DNA from: Ottowia flava
GTDB lineage: Bacteria > Pseudomonadota > Gammaproteobacteria > Burkholderiales > Burkholderiaceae_C
Length of the DNA stretch: 64,000 bases
Assembly (NCBI RefSeq): GCF_042680565.1
Contig: NZ_JBHUEJ010000003.1
Location: 1-64,000, forward strand
Reading direction: 5' to 3'
Below the pieces are notes generated by a model. It saw only the letters and a program-made list of their open reading frames with translations. It ran no database searches and was not told the DNA's origin. A program made the translations under genes and the position numbers. Every line of letters begins with the position of its first letter. Positions within the stretch are counted from its first letter, which is position 1. Shown here piece by piece: positions 25,362-34,499 of the stretch.

Positions 25362-26498
25362 ATGGCACTTATCCAATACCTGACCCAGATCGAATTCGAC
25401 TATGGCGCCGTGGCGCAGCTGCCCGCGCACTGCGCGCGCGTGGGGATCACCCGCCCGCTGATCGTCACCGACGCTGGCGTGCGCGCCGCGGGCGTGCTGC
25501 AGCCGGTGCTGGATGCGCTGGGTGACCTGCCCTGCGCGGTGTTCGACCAGACGCCGTCCAACCCGACCGAAGCCGCCGTGCGCGCCGCCACGGCGCTCTA
25601 CCAGCAGCAAAAGTGCGACGGGCTGATCGCCGTGGGCGGCGGCAGCGCCATCGACTGCGCCAAGGGCGTGGCCATCGCCGCCACGCACCCGGGGCCGCTC
25701 AAGACCTACGCCACCATCGAAGGCGGCTCGCCCAAGATCAGCGAGGCCGTGGCGCCGCTGATCGCCGTGCCTACCACCGCCGGCACCGGCAGCGAGGTGG
25801 CGCGCGGCGCCATCGTCATCGTGGACGACGGGCGCAAGCTGGGCTTTCACAGCTGGCACCTGATGCCCAAGGCCGCCATCTGCGACCCGGCGCTGACGCT
25901 CGGCCTGCCGCCCATGCTGACCGCCGCCACGGGCATGGACGCCATCGCCCACTGTATGGAAACCTTCATGGCGCCGGCCTTCAACCCGCCGGCCGACGGC
26001 ATCGCGCTGGAAGGCCTGCGCCGCGGTTGGGCCCACATTGAGCGCGCCACGCGCGACGGCAGCGACCGCGACGCCCGCCTGGCCATGCTGGCCGCCAGCA
26101 TGCACGGCGCCATGGCCTTCCAGAAGGGCCTGGGCTGCGTGCATTCGCTCAGCCACAGCCTGGGCGGCGTCAACCCGAAGCTGCACCATGGCACGTTGAA
26201 CGCGGTGTTTCTGCCGGCCGTGATCCGCTTCAACGCGGGCGCCGAATCGCTACAAAAAGAGAAGCGGCTTGCGCAGATGGCTGTAGCGATGGGGCTCGAT
26301 TCGGCTGCTGATGTCGCCGAGGCGGTGCACGCCATGACCGCACGCCTGGGCCTGCCCACCGGCCTGGCCGCCATGGGCGTGACCGAAGACCTGTTCGACG
26401 CGGTGATCGAACACGCCCTGCTCGACCACTGTCACAAGACCAATCCGCGCATCGCCTCGCCCGAGGACTACCGCGCGATGCTGGTCGAATCCATGTGA
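25362..26498 (+). CDS. Iron-containing alcohol dehydrogenase
   Basis: This is a 378-residue type III (Fe-dependent) dehydrogenase. GGGSAIDCAKG is the NAD-binding loop, PTTAGTGSEVAR the family signature, and the metal site includes GMDAIAHCMETF and GCVHSLSHSLGG. The class oxidises alcohols or reduces aldehydes and maleylacetate; the substrate is not fixed here. Residues about 296-314 (ESLQKEKRLAQMAVAMGLDS) are encoded by a dispersed repeat copy, kept in frame. The gene's end overlaps the convergent exporter permease by 31 bp. Confidence 0.88.
   Translation: MALIQYLTQIEFDYGAVAQLPAHCARVGITRPLIVTDAGVRAAGVLQPVLDALGDLPCAVFDQTPSNPTEAAVRAATALYQQQKCDGLIAVGGGSAIDCAKGVAIAATHPGPLKTYATIEGGSPKISEAVAPLIAVPTTAGTGSEVARGAIVIVDDGRKLGFHSWHLMPKAAICDPALTLGLPPMLTAATGMDAIAHCMETFMAPAFNPPADGIALEGLRRGWAHIERATRDGSDRDARLAMLAASMHGAMAFQKGLGCVHSLSHSLGGVNPKLHHGTLNAVFLPAVIRFNAGAESLQKEKRLAQMAVAMGLDSAADVAEAVHAMTARLGLPTGLAAMGVTEDLFDAVIEHALLDHCHKTNPRIASPEDYRAMLVESM
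26247..26303 (-). repeat. Comamonad dispersed repeat, copy 9, inside alcohol dehydrogenase
   Basis: Carries AATCGCTACAAAAAGAGAAG, CTTGCGCAGATGGCTGTAGC and GGGGCTCGATTCGG. It matches the reverse orientation of the family and is translated in frame in the host gene. Confidence 0.65.
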
Positions 26499-27628
26499 TC
26501 GGCGGCGTGCGGCGCCGCAGGCCGCACGCCACACAGGCGCCACGACGCCCAGATCCCGTACCCCGCCAGCAGCGCGCCCAGCAGGCCCAGCCAGCGCGCC
26601 ACGTCGGACGGGCTGGCGCCCATCTGGTTAACCGGCACGAAGGCCTGTACGCCCGCCGTGGCGGGTGACAGCTGCGCCAGCCAGGCGACGGGGCGCGGCA
26701 TCTGGTCCAGCGGCCAGGCGGCGCCCGTCAGGAAGAACAGCACCACCGAGGTCGGCGCTAGCCACATCATGGCGCGCTCGGCCGACGGCATGTGGGTTCC
26801 CAGCGCCAGGCCCAGCGCGCCCACCGTGGCGGCGTACAGCGGCACCATCCACGCCAGGTGCGCCAGCTGCAGCGTGCGCGGCGTGTCTTCCACCCAGAAC
26901 GCCCAACCGAAGAAGAAGGCCGCCGCCCCGCTGCCAACGACCACCAGCGCGGCCAGCGTGCCCAGAAAGTAGCCCGGCGTGCACGGCAGGCGCCCGGCGC
27001 GCCGCCGCGTGGCGGCCAGCATGGCGCTGCCGAACATCAGCGTCTGCTGCAGGATCAGCAGCGCCACAGCCGGGTAGATGTAGCTGGCGTAGCCCTCGTT
27101 CGGATTGAAGAGCGGGCGCACCACCAGCTCGATCGGCACGTTGCGGTGCACGGCCGCCGCCAGTGGCGCGGCCTGCGCGGCCACCTGGTCCATCAGCACG
27201 CCCTTGACGGCCGCGCCAATGGCGCTGGCCCGCGTCAGGTAGGCGCCGTTGACCCACACCGCTGCGCCCGCGCCTGCCTCGCCCGCGGCCAGGGCGCGGC
27301 TGATGCCCTTGGGCAGCAGGACGATGCCGTCCGCGTGGCGTTCCTTCACGTCCTGCACGGCGACGCGGTAGTCGCCCACCGTGCCCACCACGGCGACTTC
27401 GCGCGTGGCGTTCAGGGCCTGCGCCAGCGCGCGCGTGGCGGGTGTGCCCTCCTCGTCCACCACGATCATCGGCAGCTTCAGCGCCGTTTGGTGCTGGTAG
27501 GGCGCCGGGTAGTAGAAGGCGTAGAAGACCACCGCCAGCACCATGGTCAACACCAGATCGCGCGTGCGCACGATCTCCATCAGCGTTTCGACGAGGCCCG
27601 AGCCAAAGCCCGCGTCAGTGCGCCGCAT
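26468..27628 (-). CDS. ABC-2 type exporter permease (YhhJ/YbhR-like), second
   Basis: This 386-residue integral membrane protein has an N-terminal segment near residues 28-45, a periplasmic domain (LKLPMIVVDEEGTPATRALA), and five or six C-terminal segments including AWPLDQMPRPVAWLAQLSP, typical of ABC-2 permeases. It is the last gene of the operon and starts inside the previous permease gene (14-bp overlap). The two permeases would form a heterodimer, but no ATPase gene is encoded with them in this window. Its 3' end overlaps the convergent alcohol dehydrogenase. Confidence 0.85.
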   Translation of the reverse strand: MRRTDAGFGSGLVETLMEIVRTRDLVLTMVLAVVFYAFYYPAPYQHQTALKLPMIVVDEEGTPATRALAQALNATREVAVVGTVGDYRVAVQDVKERHADGIVLLPKGISRALAAGEAGAGAAVWVNGAYLTRASAIGAAVKGVLMDQVAAQAAPLAAAVHRNVPIELVVRPLFNPNEGYASYIYPAVALLILQQTLMFGSAMLAATRRRAGRLPCTPGYFLGTLAALVVVGSGAAAFFFGWAFWVEDTPRTLQLAHLAWMVPLYAATVGALGLALGTHMPSAERAMMWLAPTSVVLFFLTGAAWPLDQMPRPVAWLAQLSPATAGVQAFVPVNQMGASPSDVARWLGLLGALLAGYGIWASWRLCGVRPAAPHAADHMDSTSIAR

Positions 27629-28820
27629 CGGGCACCTCCCGGGTGGGCACAGCGGGCGCGGCAGGCTTTGACGGCTGCGCTGGCTGCCCGCGCTGCCCGC
27701 GCTGCCAGGCGATCAGCGCCCAGGCCACGCCGCCCGCCACCAGCGCATAGGCCAGCAGCGTCAGCGCCGGGCGCAGCGCCAAGCTGGGCGGCGCGCCGAT
27801 GAATTGGTCCATCGCCAGTGGCAGGTAGTGCGGGTACGGCAAGGCAGCGCTCCAGCTGCGCGCGAACCACGAGGCGCCCGACAGCGGCAGCGTGCCGCCC
27901 GAAAACGCCAGCGCCGAACCGGCGTAGATCGCGCTCATCGACAAGGCCGTGCCCACGCGGCGCGTGCCGACCACCAGCAGCGCCGAAATCGCCGCCGTGG
28001 CCGCAAACAGCAGCGCCTGGCCCAGCCAGATCAGCGCGATGCTGCCTTCCGGCCGCCAGCCGCGCACGCCGGCCAGCCAGATCAGCCAGACCGCGCCCCA
28101 CGCCGACGTGATCAGCACCGCCGGCACCAGCTTGCCCACGAGCGCCAGGGGCAGCAAGCGCTGGCGCCGCGCCCAGCGCCCCAGGCTGCCGCCGCGCAGC
28201 TCGCGCCCCAGCGCCATCACGGTGGCGCAGGCCACGATCAGGTGCAGCACCGCCGGGTGAATCAGCGCCTGCAGGTAGCCTTCGAACGAAGCCTGCGGGT
28301 TGAACAAAATGCTGGTCTGCACCGTTGGCACCGCCCGGCGCACCACCGGCACCACGGCGTTGACCTGTTGCGCCAGCAGCGAACGGCCGGCGGCCGCGCT
28401 CACCACCGTGGCGATTGCGCCTTCGGCCAGCTTGCCGGTGGTCAGGAAACTGGCGTTGTAATAGATGGTCAGCACCGGCGCGCGGGCGCGCGCCAGGCCT
28501 TCGTCCACGCCGTTTGGAATCTGCAGCGCCGCGACCACCTCGCCGCGCCGGAAGGCCGTCATCACCGCCGCCGTGTCCTGCGTGGTCGCCACCACGCGCA
28601 GCGTGGGCGACGCGGCCAGCTCGCTGCGCAGCGCCCGGCTGAAGGCGCCGCCGTCCTCGTCGATCACGGCGACTGGCAGCTGGCGCGCCACGCCGCCGAT
28701 GAAGATGCTGGCCACGATGGCCATGGCCGCCAGCGGAAACAACGTCAGCAGTGCCAGGTCACCGGGGCTGGCCAGCAGGTGGCGCCATTCGGCCACCCAG
28801 GCACGCCAGAACGACCGCAT
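27615..28820 (-). CDS. ABC-2 type exporter permease, first
   Basis: This 401-residue permease has an N-terminal transmembrane helix (residues 23-42), a periplasmic domain (RQLPVAVIDEDGGAFSRALR, VVAALQIPNGVDEGLARARA) and a C-terminal bundle with FSGGTLPLSGASWFARSWSA and LPYPHYLPLAMDQF. It ends in a Gln/Pro/Ala-rich tail. It matches YhhJ/YbhS-like subunits of drug or lipid exporters that work with HlyD and TolC partners, both encoded just upstream. Its stop overlaps the next permease. Confidence 0.85.
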   Translation of the reverse strand: MRSFWRAWVAEWRHLLASPGDLALLTLFPLAAMAIVASIFIGGVARQLPVAVIDEDGGAFSRALRSELAASPTLRVVATTQDTAAVMTAFRRGEVVAALQIPNGVDEGLARARAPVLTIYYNASFLTTGKLAEGAIATVVSAAAGRSLLAQQVNAVVPVVRRAVPTVQTSILFNPQASFEGYLQALIHPAVLHLIVACATVMALGRELRGGSLGRWARRQRLLPLALVGKLVPAVLITSAWGAVWLIWLAGVRGWRPEGSIALIWLGQALLFAATAAISALLVVGTRRVGTALSMSAIYAGSALAFSGGTLPLSGASWFARSWSAALPYPHYLPLAMDQFIGAPPSLALRPALTLLAYALVAGGVAWALIAWQRGQRGQPAQPSKPAAPAVPTREVPDAAH

Positions 28821-28836
28821 CGCGCGCGCCCTGCCC

Positions 28837-29841
28837 TTACTGCGGCCAGTCGAACAGCACGCTCATGCCCGGGCGTAGGCCGTCGACCGGGCTGGCCGGC
28901 TTCAGGTGCAGCTCGAAGGTGCGCACGTCAAAGCCGGACGACTGCTGCGTGGCGCGCCAGGTGGCGAATTCGCCCATGGGCGCGATCGCCGCCACGGTGA
29001 AAGCCACGTCCTTCTTGCCCAGCGCGGGCACCTCGCCCTTGAGCGTGCGGCCCTTGGCCATGCCCTTGTAGTCGTCCTCGCGCACCGCCAGGCGCACCCA
29101 CACATGCGCCAAGTCGACGATCTGGAACACCGGCGTCAGCGGCCCGACGATCTCGCCTTGCTGCGCCAGCCGGCTGGCGACCTCGCCGTTCACGGGCGCC
29201 ACCAGCGTGGTTTCCTGGTTGATGGCTTCGGCGGTCTTCAGGGCCGAGCGCGCGACGTCTTCGCGCGCCTGGGCGGCGTTGCGCACGTCGGGGCGGGCGC
29301 CGGCTTCCAGCTTTTTCCACTGCGAATGGGCGGCGTCGGCGCTGCGCGCGGTGGAAATGCTGGCGGCGCGCGCTTCGTCGCGGCGCTGGGCGGCGATCAC
29401 GCCTTCGGCAAACAGCGTGTCGGCGCGCTTGGCCGACACGGCCGCCAGATCGGCCTGGGCTTTGGCCGCCAGCCACACGTCGCGCGCAGCGGCGATGTCC
29501 TCGGGTCGCGCCATGTCGTCGGCCACCTTTCGCTGGGCTTCGGCCATCGCCAGCGCGCCGGCGGCCTGCTCGCGCGCGCCGGTCAGCTCGGGGCTGGACA
29601 GCACGGCCAGTACTTCACCTGCCTTCACCTGCTGGCCCAGCACGGCGTTGAGCTTTTCCACCCGCGCCAGCACCTTGGTCGACACGTTGACCTGGTCGGC
29701 CTCCACCGTGCCCTGCAGGCGCTGCGCCTGCGGCTTGCCCGACAGCCACAGGCCAATGCCCAGCGCGATGGCGATCAGGATCAGCACCGCCCACAAAAGG
29801 AACAGGCGCCAGCGGCTCGAGGCGCGCGGATGTGTACTCAT
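28837..29841 (-). CDS. HlyD-family membrane fusion protein
   Basis: This 334-residue periplasmic adaptor is anchored by one N-terminal helix (residues 12-33). The lipoyl halves are visible (LQGTVEADQVNVSTKVLARV and TTLVAPVNGEVASRLAQQGE), separated by a coiled-coil hairpin rich in Ala/Arg (residues 85-200). A beta-barrel region follows (VWVRLAVREDDYKGM). It bridges the two ABC-2 permeases and the TolC-like protein. It overlaps the upstream TolC gene by 4 bp (ATGA). Confidence 0.9.
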   Translation of the reverse strand: MSTHPRASSRWRLFLLWAVLILIAIALGIGLWLSGKPQAQRLQGTVEADQVNVSTKVLARVEKLNAVLGQQVKAGEVLAVLSSPELTGAREQAAGALAMAEAQRKVADDMARPEDIAAARDVWLAAKAQADLAAVSAKRADTLFAEGVIAAQRRDEARAASISTARSADAAHSQWKKLEAGARPDVRNAAQAREDVARSALKTAEAINQETTLVAPVNGEVASRLAQQGEIVGPLTPVFQIVDLAHVWVRLAVREDDYKGMAKGRTLKGEVPALGKKDVAFTVAAIAPMGEFATWRATQQSSGFDVRTFELHLKPASPVDGLRPGMSVLFDWPQ

Positions 29842-31448
29842 GGTGTGCTCCCCGTGGGCGGCGTCAGGCGGTGCTCGGCCTGCGCCATGTGCTGGGCGAA
29901 TTCGTCGTCGCGGCTGCTGGCGGCCAGCAAGGCGGCCAGCGCCAAGTCGTATTCAAAGGCGGCCGCCACGCGCTGCGCCTCGGCCTGCGACAGCGCCGTC
30001 TGCGCGCTGATCACGTCGGTGGCCGTGCCCACGCCTTCGCGAAAACTGATCTGCTGCACACGCAGGTTTTCGCGCGCGGCGACCAGGCTGGATTCGAGCG
30101 ACAGGAAGCTCTGGCGCGCCAGCTCGGTCTGGTTCCAGGCGCGGGTGATCTCCTGGCGCGCCGTGCGTTCGGCCGCCTCCTTGGCGCGGTCGGCCGAGCG
30201 CTGGCGCGATTCGGCGGCGTTCAGCATCTCGCGCCGGTCGATGTTGGAGATCAGCGTGAACTGCACGCCAATGCCCACCATCCAGTCCGGATCCACCGCG
30301 ATCGCGTGGCGCCGGTTGAAGTTGTAGGTGCCGTAGACAAAGGCGTGGGGCTTGAGCGCCGCCGCCGCCAGGTCGCGCGCAGCGCCCGCGCCCAGGCGCG
30401 CCGCCTCGGCCGCGCGCACTTCGGCGCGCAGCGTGGTGCCGGTGTCCAGGTACTGCTCGACCGGCGGCAGCGGGTGGGCGCGCACGAACAGCGGCGTGGT
30501 CGGCGCCACGGCACTCGGCACGTCCAGCAGACGCGCCAGATCGTCCTGCGCGTTGCGCAGTTGCAGGCGCGCGCGGTCCACGGTGCGCTGGGCGGCGTCG
30601 CGCGCCACGTCCACTTCCAGCACACGCGAACGCGCCAGAACGCCCTGTGCCTGCATGCGTTCGGCGTTGTGGGCGTGCGCCTGCAGCGCCGTCAACTGCG
30701 CTTCGCTGGTCACCAGCAGCTGGCGCGCCGCCTGCTGGCCGAAATAGGCCCGCGCCAGTTCGAGCTGCGACACCGTCGCCACGCCGCTGCGCGCGGCCTG
30801 CGCCAGCGCGACCTGGGCTTCGGCGCCCTGGCGGATCGCCTTGTCGGCGCCGCCGGTGTAGATCGGCCACACGGCCGTGAGCGATGGGCGGAACACCGAG
30901 TCGCGCGCCGTGTACGTCAGCCGGTCCGGCAGCGGGCCCAGCAAACCCGGCAGCGCGCCGCTGATGTTGGACGTGACATCGCCCACCACCGGCTGCAAGG
31001 ACGGCGGAAACTGCCCCGGCAGCGCGTTCAGGTAGTCGTCGATGCGGCCTTGCGCGTCGCGCCGCGCACCGGCCAGGTCGACCGACAGCGTCTTCTGGTA
31101 GCGCAGGTAGTTGGCCGACAGCGACACGATCGGCCCGCCCACGTGGCGCACGGCGCGCGCGTGGGCTTCGCCGGCGCGCACCGCGTCGTCGCGGCCGGCC
31201 AGCGCGGGCGAACCGTCGCGCTGCAGGGCGGCAGCCTGTTCAAACGACAGCGCCATCGGCACGGCGGTGGACGCTGCGGCCGTGGCCGCTGTGGGCGCCG
31301 GCGGCACGCTCGCCGCCGTGGGCGTGGCCGGCGCGGCTTGGGCCCAAGCCGATGCGACCAGCCACGGCGCCAGTGCGCTGGCGCAGGCCAGCGACACGGC
31401 GGTCGCAGCCCATGGCGCGGGGCGGGCGCGGGCCCTCTTCGGCTTCAT
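29838..31448 (-). CDS. TolC-family outer-membrane efflux protein
   Basis: This 536-residue protein has a signal peptide (residues 1-37, ending SAWAQA), an Ala/Pro/Thr-rich linker (40-65), then two OEP repeats: SFEQAAALQRDGSPALAGRD and EVRAAEAARLGAGAARDLAA, with long alpha-helical tracts rich in Ala, Gln and Arg. QISFREGVGTATDVISAQTA is the conserved C-terminal helix motif. It is the first gene of the exporter operon (OMP, adaptor, permease, permease). No regulator gene is adjacent. ATG 31448 is taken because the upstream frame is non-protein-like. Confidence 0.88.
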   Translation of the reverse strand: MKPKRARARPAPWAATAVSLACASALAPWLVASAWAQAAPATPTAASVPPAPTAATAAASTAVPMALSFEQAAALQRDGSPALAGRDDAVRAGEAHARAVRHVGGPIVSLSANYLRYQKTLSVDLAGARRDAQGRIDDYLNALPGQFPPSLQPVVGDVTSNISGALPGLLGPLPDRLTYTARDSVFRPSLTAVWPIYTGGADKAIRQGAEAQVALAQAARSGVATVSQLELARAYFGQQAARQLLVTSEAQLTALQAHAHNAERMQAQGVLARSRVLEVDVARDAAQRTVDRARLQLRNAQDDLARLLDVPSAVAPTTPLFVRAHPLPPVEQYLDTGTTLRAEVRAAEAARLGAGAARDLAAAALKPHAFVYGTYNFNRRHAIAVDPDWMVGIGVQFTLISNIDRREMLNAAESRQRSADRAKEAAERTARQEITRAWNQTELARQSFLSLESSLVAARENLRVQQISFREGVGTATDVISAQTALSQAEAQRVAAAFEYDLALAALLAASSRDDEFAQHMAQAEHRLTPPTGSTP

Positions 31449-31682
31449 GACGGGCGTCGGGTGCAGGCTTTCATGCCGACGATTGTGCCGCCGCGCGGGG
31501 TGTACTGGCCCAGGTGTCACCCACGCGCAACACCCGACGCCGCACGGCCGGCGCGATGGCGGTGGCCGCGGCGGGCGCCATCCAGTTGGTGTGCGCGTCG
31601 GCGTGTGGGGCACCGAGCCGCGTTCGAGCCGCTGCCCATGCAGCGCTGCGCCGCTGAAGGCCCTGTGATCGACGACTCGGCG

Positions 31683-31746
31683 CTATGTTTTCAGAAGCTG
31701 GTCGCGCAGGTGGTTCTAGGGCTGGAGGCCGATTTGGCTTGAATCT
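31683..31746 (-). repeat. Comamonad dispersed repeat, copy 10 (reverse)
   Basis: Carries AGAAGCTGGTCGCGCAGGTG, GTTCTAGGGCTGGAGGCC and GATTTGGCTTGAAT. It lies in the 436-bp stretch 31449-31884. The rest of that stretch holds only a short ORF (31691-31867) and GC-rich DNA upstream of the exporter operon. Confidence 0.8.
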
Positions 31747-31867
31747 CGGTGGCAGGACGAAGCATCGTCCCGCGGGGCCTCGGATCCGCCCAGGACCGCG
31801 GGGCGCGGCCTTCCAGCAGATCCTGGAAGTACGCCAGGTCTTCAGGCGACCGGGCGTCCGGGTCCAT
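31691..31867 (-). CDS. Short ORF whose tail is encoded by the repeat
   Basis: A 58-residue ORF starts 17 bp after the patatin stop. The first 23 residues (MDPDARSPEDLAYFQDLLEG and on) look protein-like, while the last 20 are translated from dispersed repeat copy 10. It could be a small gene truncated or extended by repeat insertion, or fortuitous. There is no Shine-Dalgarno. Confidence 0.35.
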   Translation of the reverse strand: MDPDARSPEDLAYFQDLLEGRAPRSWADPRPRGTMLRPATEIQAKSASSPRTTCATSF

Positions 31868-31884
31868 GCGCCGACGTCAGCCGT

Positions 31885-33048
31885 TCACAGCGGCTGCACC
31901 TGCGCCACGTCGGGCCGGGCCAGCCAGGCTTCGAATTCGTCGGCCAGCTGTTGCGCGGCCTGCACCGCCGCTTTCCAGACGCGCATGCGCTCGGCGTGGT
32001 CCAGGCGCTGCAGGTCGGTGCGGTCGGGCAGCTTGCCGCCGGGCAACTGGCGCACCCATTCCGGTCGCGGGGCCAGCACCAGCATCGCGTCCAGCCGCGC
32101 GCTGCTGGCGTGGCGCCATTTCAGCCCCTTGTCCAGCCAGCCGGGCACCACGGCCTGCTGAAAGTGCGGGTACAGCACGATGCCGCCATGCGCCGCCTCG
32201 GTCGCAGGTTTCAAGCCCAATCGGACATCAGCGCTAGAACCACCTGCGCGAGCAGCTTCTGTTTTGATAGCGTGGTACTGCAGGTGCAGGTGGTAGTCGG
32301 TGATGCCGCCGTCCCAGTACGCGCCGTGCGGTGCGCCCGGAATGTCGTGCACCGCGCGCAGCACGAAGGGGATCGATCCGCTGGCCTGCAGCGCCGGGAA
32401 GAAGTTGGCCGCGTCCAGCAGCACGTGCTGCGTGCGCAAGTCGCCCGTGCCAAACGGCAGCGGCGCCGGCGCGGTGCCCTGCCCTGCGGCGGGGCCGGAA
32501 AACACGACCCGTTCGATCCACGCGCCCAGCGCGCGCCGGCTGGCCACGTTGCTCAGCGCCGCGCCCAGGTACCCCACCGGCGTGCGCCAGCGCCCTTCGC
32601 GCCCCAGCACATGGCGCCCGCGCGAGGCCACCACGTGCAGCCGGTAGCGCGGGTGCGCCAGCACATCGGCCACGTGGCCGTCGAACATGGTGCGCAGGTT
32701 CTGCGCAAAGGTGGCGCTGACCTGCTCCGGCAGCGGCAGCCGGCGCCCGGGCGGCGCCTTCATGTCGCCGTGGATGTAGCCCGTCTCCAGCGCCTGAAAC
32801 GCCGCCACCGCCTGCGGCATGCAGGCGCTGGCCATGCGCCACGCGCCGATCGACGCGCCCACCAGGTCCACCGGCTGCGCCGACTGCGGCAGCCAGTGGC
32901 CGAAGATGAAGCGGTCCAGCGGGCCGAGGATCAAGCCCTTCGGCCCGCCCGCTGCCGCGGGAATGGTCGCCACATCGCCCGCCGACAGGCCGTGGCGCGC
33001 AATGTGGCGGCGCGCGGCGGGGCCGGCGTAGAGCTGGAGGGCGTGCAT
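31885..33048 (-). CDS. Patatin-like phospholipase
   Basis: This 387-residue patatin-fold hydrolase has GGPKGLILGPLDRF (oxyanion loop), VGASIGAWR with nucleophile Ser in GxSxG, and the dyad Asp in YWDGGITDYH. Patatins release fatty acids from phospholipids; the target is unknown. Residues about 260-279 (AIKTEAARAGGSSADVRLGL) are encoded by a dispersed repeat placed just after the DGGITDYHLHLQYH segment, close to the catalytic Asp but in a loop. ATG 33048 opens the family sequence. Confidence 0.87.
   Translation of the reverse strand: MHALQLYAGPAARRHIARHGLSAGDVATIPAAAGGPKGLILGPLDRFIFGHWLPQSAQPVDLVGASIGAWRMASACMPQAVAAFQALETGYIHGDMKAPPGRRLPLPEQVSATFAQNLRTMFDGHVADVLAHPRYRLHVVASRGRHVLGREGRWRTPVGYLGAALSNVASRRALGAWIERVVFSGPAAGQGTAPAPLPFGTGDLRTQHVLLDAANFFPALQASGSIPFVLRAVHDIPGAPHGAYWDGGITDYHLHLQYHAIKTEAARAGGSSADVRLGLKPATEAAHGGIVLYPHFQQAVVPGWLDKGLKWRHASSARLDAMLVLAPRPEWVRQLPGGKLPDRTDLQRLDHAERMRVWKAAVQAAQQLADEFEAWLARPDVAQVQPL
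32214..32271 (+). repeat. Comamonad dispersed repeat, copy 11, inside patatin gene
   Basis: Carries CCCAATCGGACATCAGCGCT, AGAACCACCTGCGCGAGCAG and TTCTGTTTTGATAGC. It is a near-consensus forward copy, read in frame on the opposite strand. Confidence 0.85.
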
Positions 33049-33183
33049 GGCGGTGTGCGGTATCGGACTGCGCAAGGGCAACGAGGGATCGTATCGCGTG
33101 GCCGTGGCAGCGGGCCGCACGCCTGCGCTAGCCGGCGCGGCGCCATGGTGGGTGCCAATGCGGCAGGTTGGCGATCCTTTTTT

Positions 33184-33248
33184 TGCTATGCCTTTGGAAG
33201 CACGCCGCGCATGTGGTTGTAGGGCCAGAGACCGATTTTTCTTGAAAA
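33184..33248 (-). repeat. Comamonad dispersed repeat, copy 12 (reverse)
   Basis: Carries TTGCTATGCCTTTGGAAGCA, CGCATGTGGTTGTAGGGCC, AGAGACCGATTTTTCTTGAA. It lies downstream of the MerR-type gene. Confidence 0.8.
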
Positions 33249-33268
33249 CGACCCGCCCTCGCCCTGCC

Positions 33269-33730
33269 TCAGCCCCTGCCGTGCACTTCCGCCAGATGGC
33301 GCGCGGCGCCGCGCGGCGGCTCGGCCTGGGCTTCGGCGGCGCCATCGGCCAGACCGGCCAGCACACCGCATTCGTCCGCGTGCCCGGCGCTGGCGCAGCG
33401 GGCGCGCAGGCCTTTGAGCTGGCGCTCGAGCGCGCGCAGCTCGCGGATGCGCTGGCTGACGTGGCCGATGTGCGCGTCCAGCACGCGGTCGGCGGCGTGC
33501 GGGTCGGCCTGGGGGTCGTCGCGCACGCGCAGCAGCTCGCGCACCTCGGTCAGCGACATGTCGAGCGTGCGGCAGTGGCGGATGAACTGCAGGCGTTCCA
33601 GGTGCGCCGCTTCGTACTGGCGGTAGTTGGCGGCGCTGCGCGCGGGCGCGGGCAACAGGCCTTCGCGCTCGTAAAAGCGGATGGTGTCGACCGGCGTGTC
33701 GGACGCGGCGGCCAGGTCTCCGATCTTCAT
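33269..33730 (-). CDS. MerR-family Cd/Pb/Zn-responsive regulator
   Basis: This 153-residue regulator resembles CadR/PbrR. An N-terminal winged helix (MKIGDLAAASDTPVDTIRFY, RSAANYRQYEAAHLERLQFI) is followed by the dimerisation helix with LDAHIGHVSQRI and a metal loop. C112 and C121 (RCASAGHADECGVL) match two of the three usual metal-ligand Cys. The position near residue 78, usually Cys in these regulators, is His (DPHAADRVLD). The likely target is the metal ATPase at 34539, whose promoter has MerR geometry. The DsbA-like gene lies between them. Confidence 0.85.
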   Translation of the reverse strand: MKIGDLAAASDTPVDTIRFYEREGLLPAPARSAANYRQYEAAHLERLQFIRHCRTLDMSLTEVRELLRVRDDPQADPHAADRVLDAHIGHVSQRIRELRALERQLKGLRARCASAGHADECGVLAGLADGAAEAQAEPPRGAARHLAEVHGRG

Positions 33731-33755
33731 GCGGGTTTCTCCTTCAACCCCGGCG

Positions 33756-34409
33756 TCAGCGGCCGGGCGATTTCCCCAGCGCCTGCTGGACCATGGCGTT
33801 CAGCGCGTCGGGGTGTTGCGTGGTCAGCGGCTGGCCGTTGACGAAAAAGCTGGGTGTGCCGCTGATGCCCACCGCCTGCGCGTCGGCGCTGTCGGCCTGG
33901 ATCAGCTTGTCGGGCGCGCCCGAGGCGATGAACTGCTGGGCCTTTGCCCGGTCCAGGCCCACCTGCACGGCGGCGGCCCAGGCGAGGTCGGGCTGAGGTT
34001 TGTCGTGCGCGGCCCAGGTGGGCTGCGTGGCCATGAGCGCGTCGAGCACCGGGGCCAGGCGCTGCTGCGCCTGCGCGGCCTCCAGGATGTGGATCGCCTG
34101 CTGCGACACCTCGCCGTGCAGCGGCACGTAGCGCAGCACCAGGCGCACGTCCTGCGGATGGCGCGCCAGGATGTCCTTGACGTAGGGGTAGAACGCGCGG
34201 CACGCCTCGCAGGCGGGGTCGAAGAATTCGACGATGGTGACGGGCGCGGCCACCGGGCCCTGCACCGGGGAATGGGGGCGCACCATCACTTCAGCAGACG
34301 CCGCCGGAGCGCCGCTGCCCGCGTCGCGCGCCGTGAACCACCAAGCGCCTGCCGCGGCGCACAACAGGGCCACCAAGGCGGCGAGGATGAGCCAGGTCTT
34401 TCGGGTCAT
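33756..34409 (-). CDS. Membrane-anchored DsbA-like thiol oxidoreductase
   Basis: This 217-residue protein has an N-terminal signal or anchor (residues 6-24) and a thioredoxin-fold domain. The active site is EFFDPACEACRAFYPYVK (C67, C70) and the cis-Pro loop is GISGTPSFFVNG. It resembles DsbA family proteins found with disulfide or metal-resistance genes. Its position between a MerR regulator and a P-type ATPase, and a start divergent from the ATPase, suggest it protects or oxidises periplasmic thiols under metal stress. Confidence 0.87.
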   Translation of the reverse strand: MTRKTWLILAALVALLCAAAGAWWFTARDAGSGAPAASAEVMVRPHSPVQGPVAAPVTIVEFFDPACEACRAFYPYVKDILARHPQDVRLVLRYVPLHGEVSQQAIHILEAAQAQQRLAPVLDALMATQPTWAAHDKPQPDLAWAAAVQVGLDRAKAQQFIASGAPDKLIQADSADAQAVGISGTPSFFVNGQPLTTQHPDALNAMVQQALGKSPGR

Positions 34410-34499
34410 GCGTGGGCTTTCCAGGGGTTGAAAAAAATAGGGAGGATGGGCTCGGCTGAACACCCAGCCAGCACGGCCGCCAGGGTCTTGTTGCAGGGC

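Noticed and set aside
31449..31680. Open frames upstream of the TolC-like start
   Set aside because: Products are Arg/Pro-rich without family features; the signal peptide at 31448 fixes the real start.
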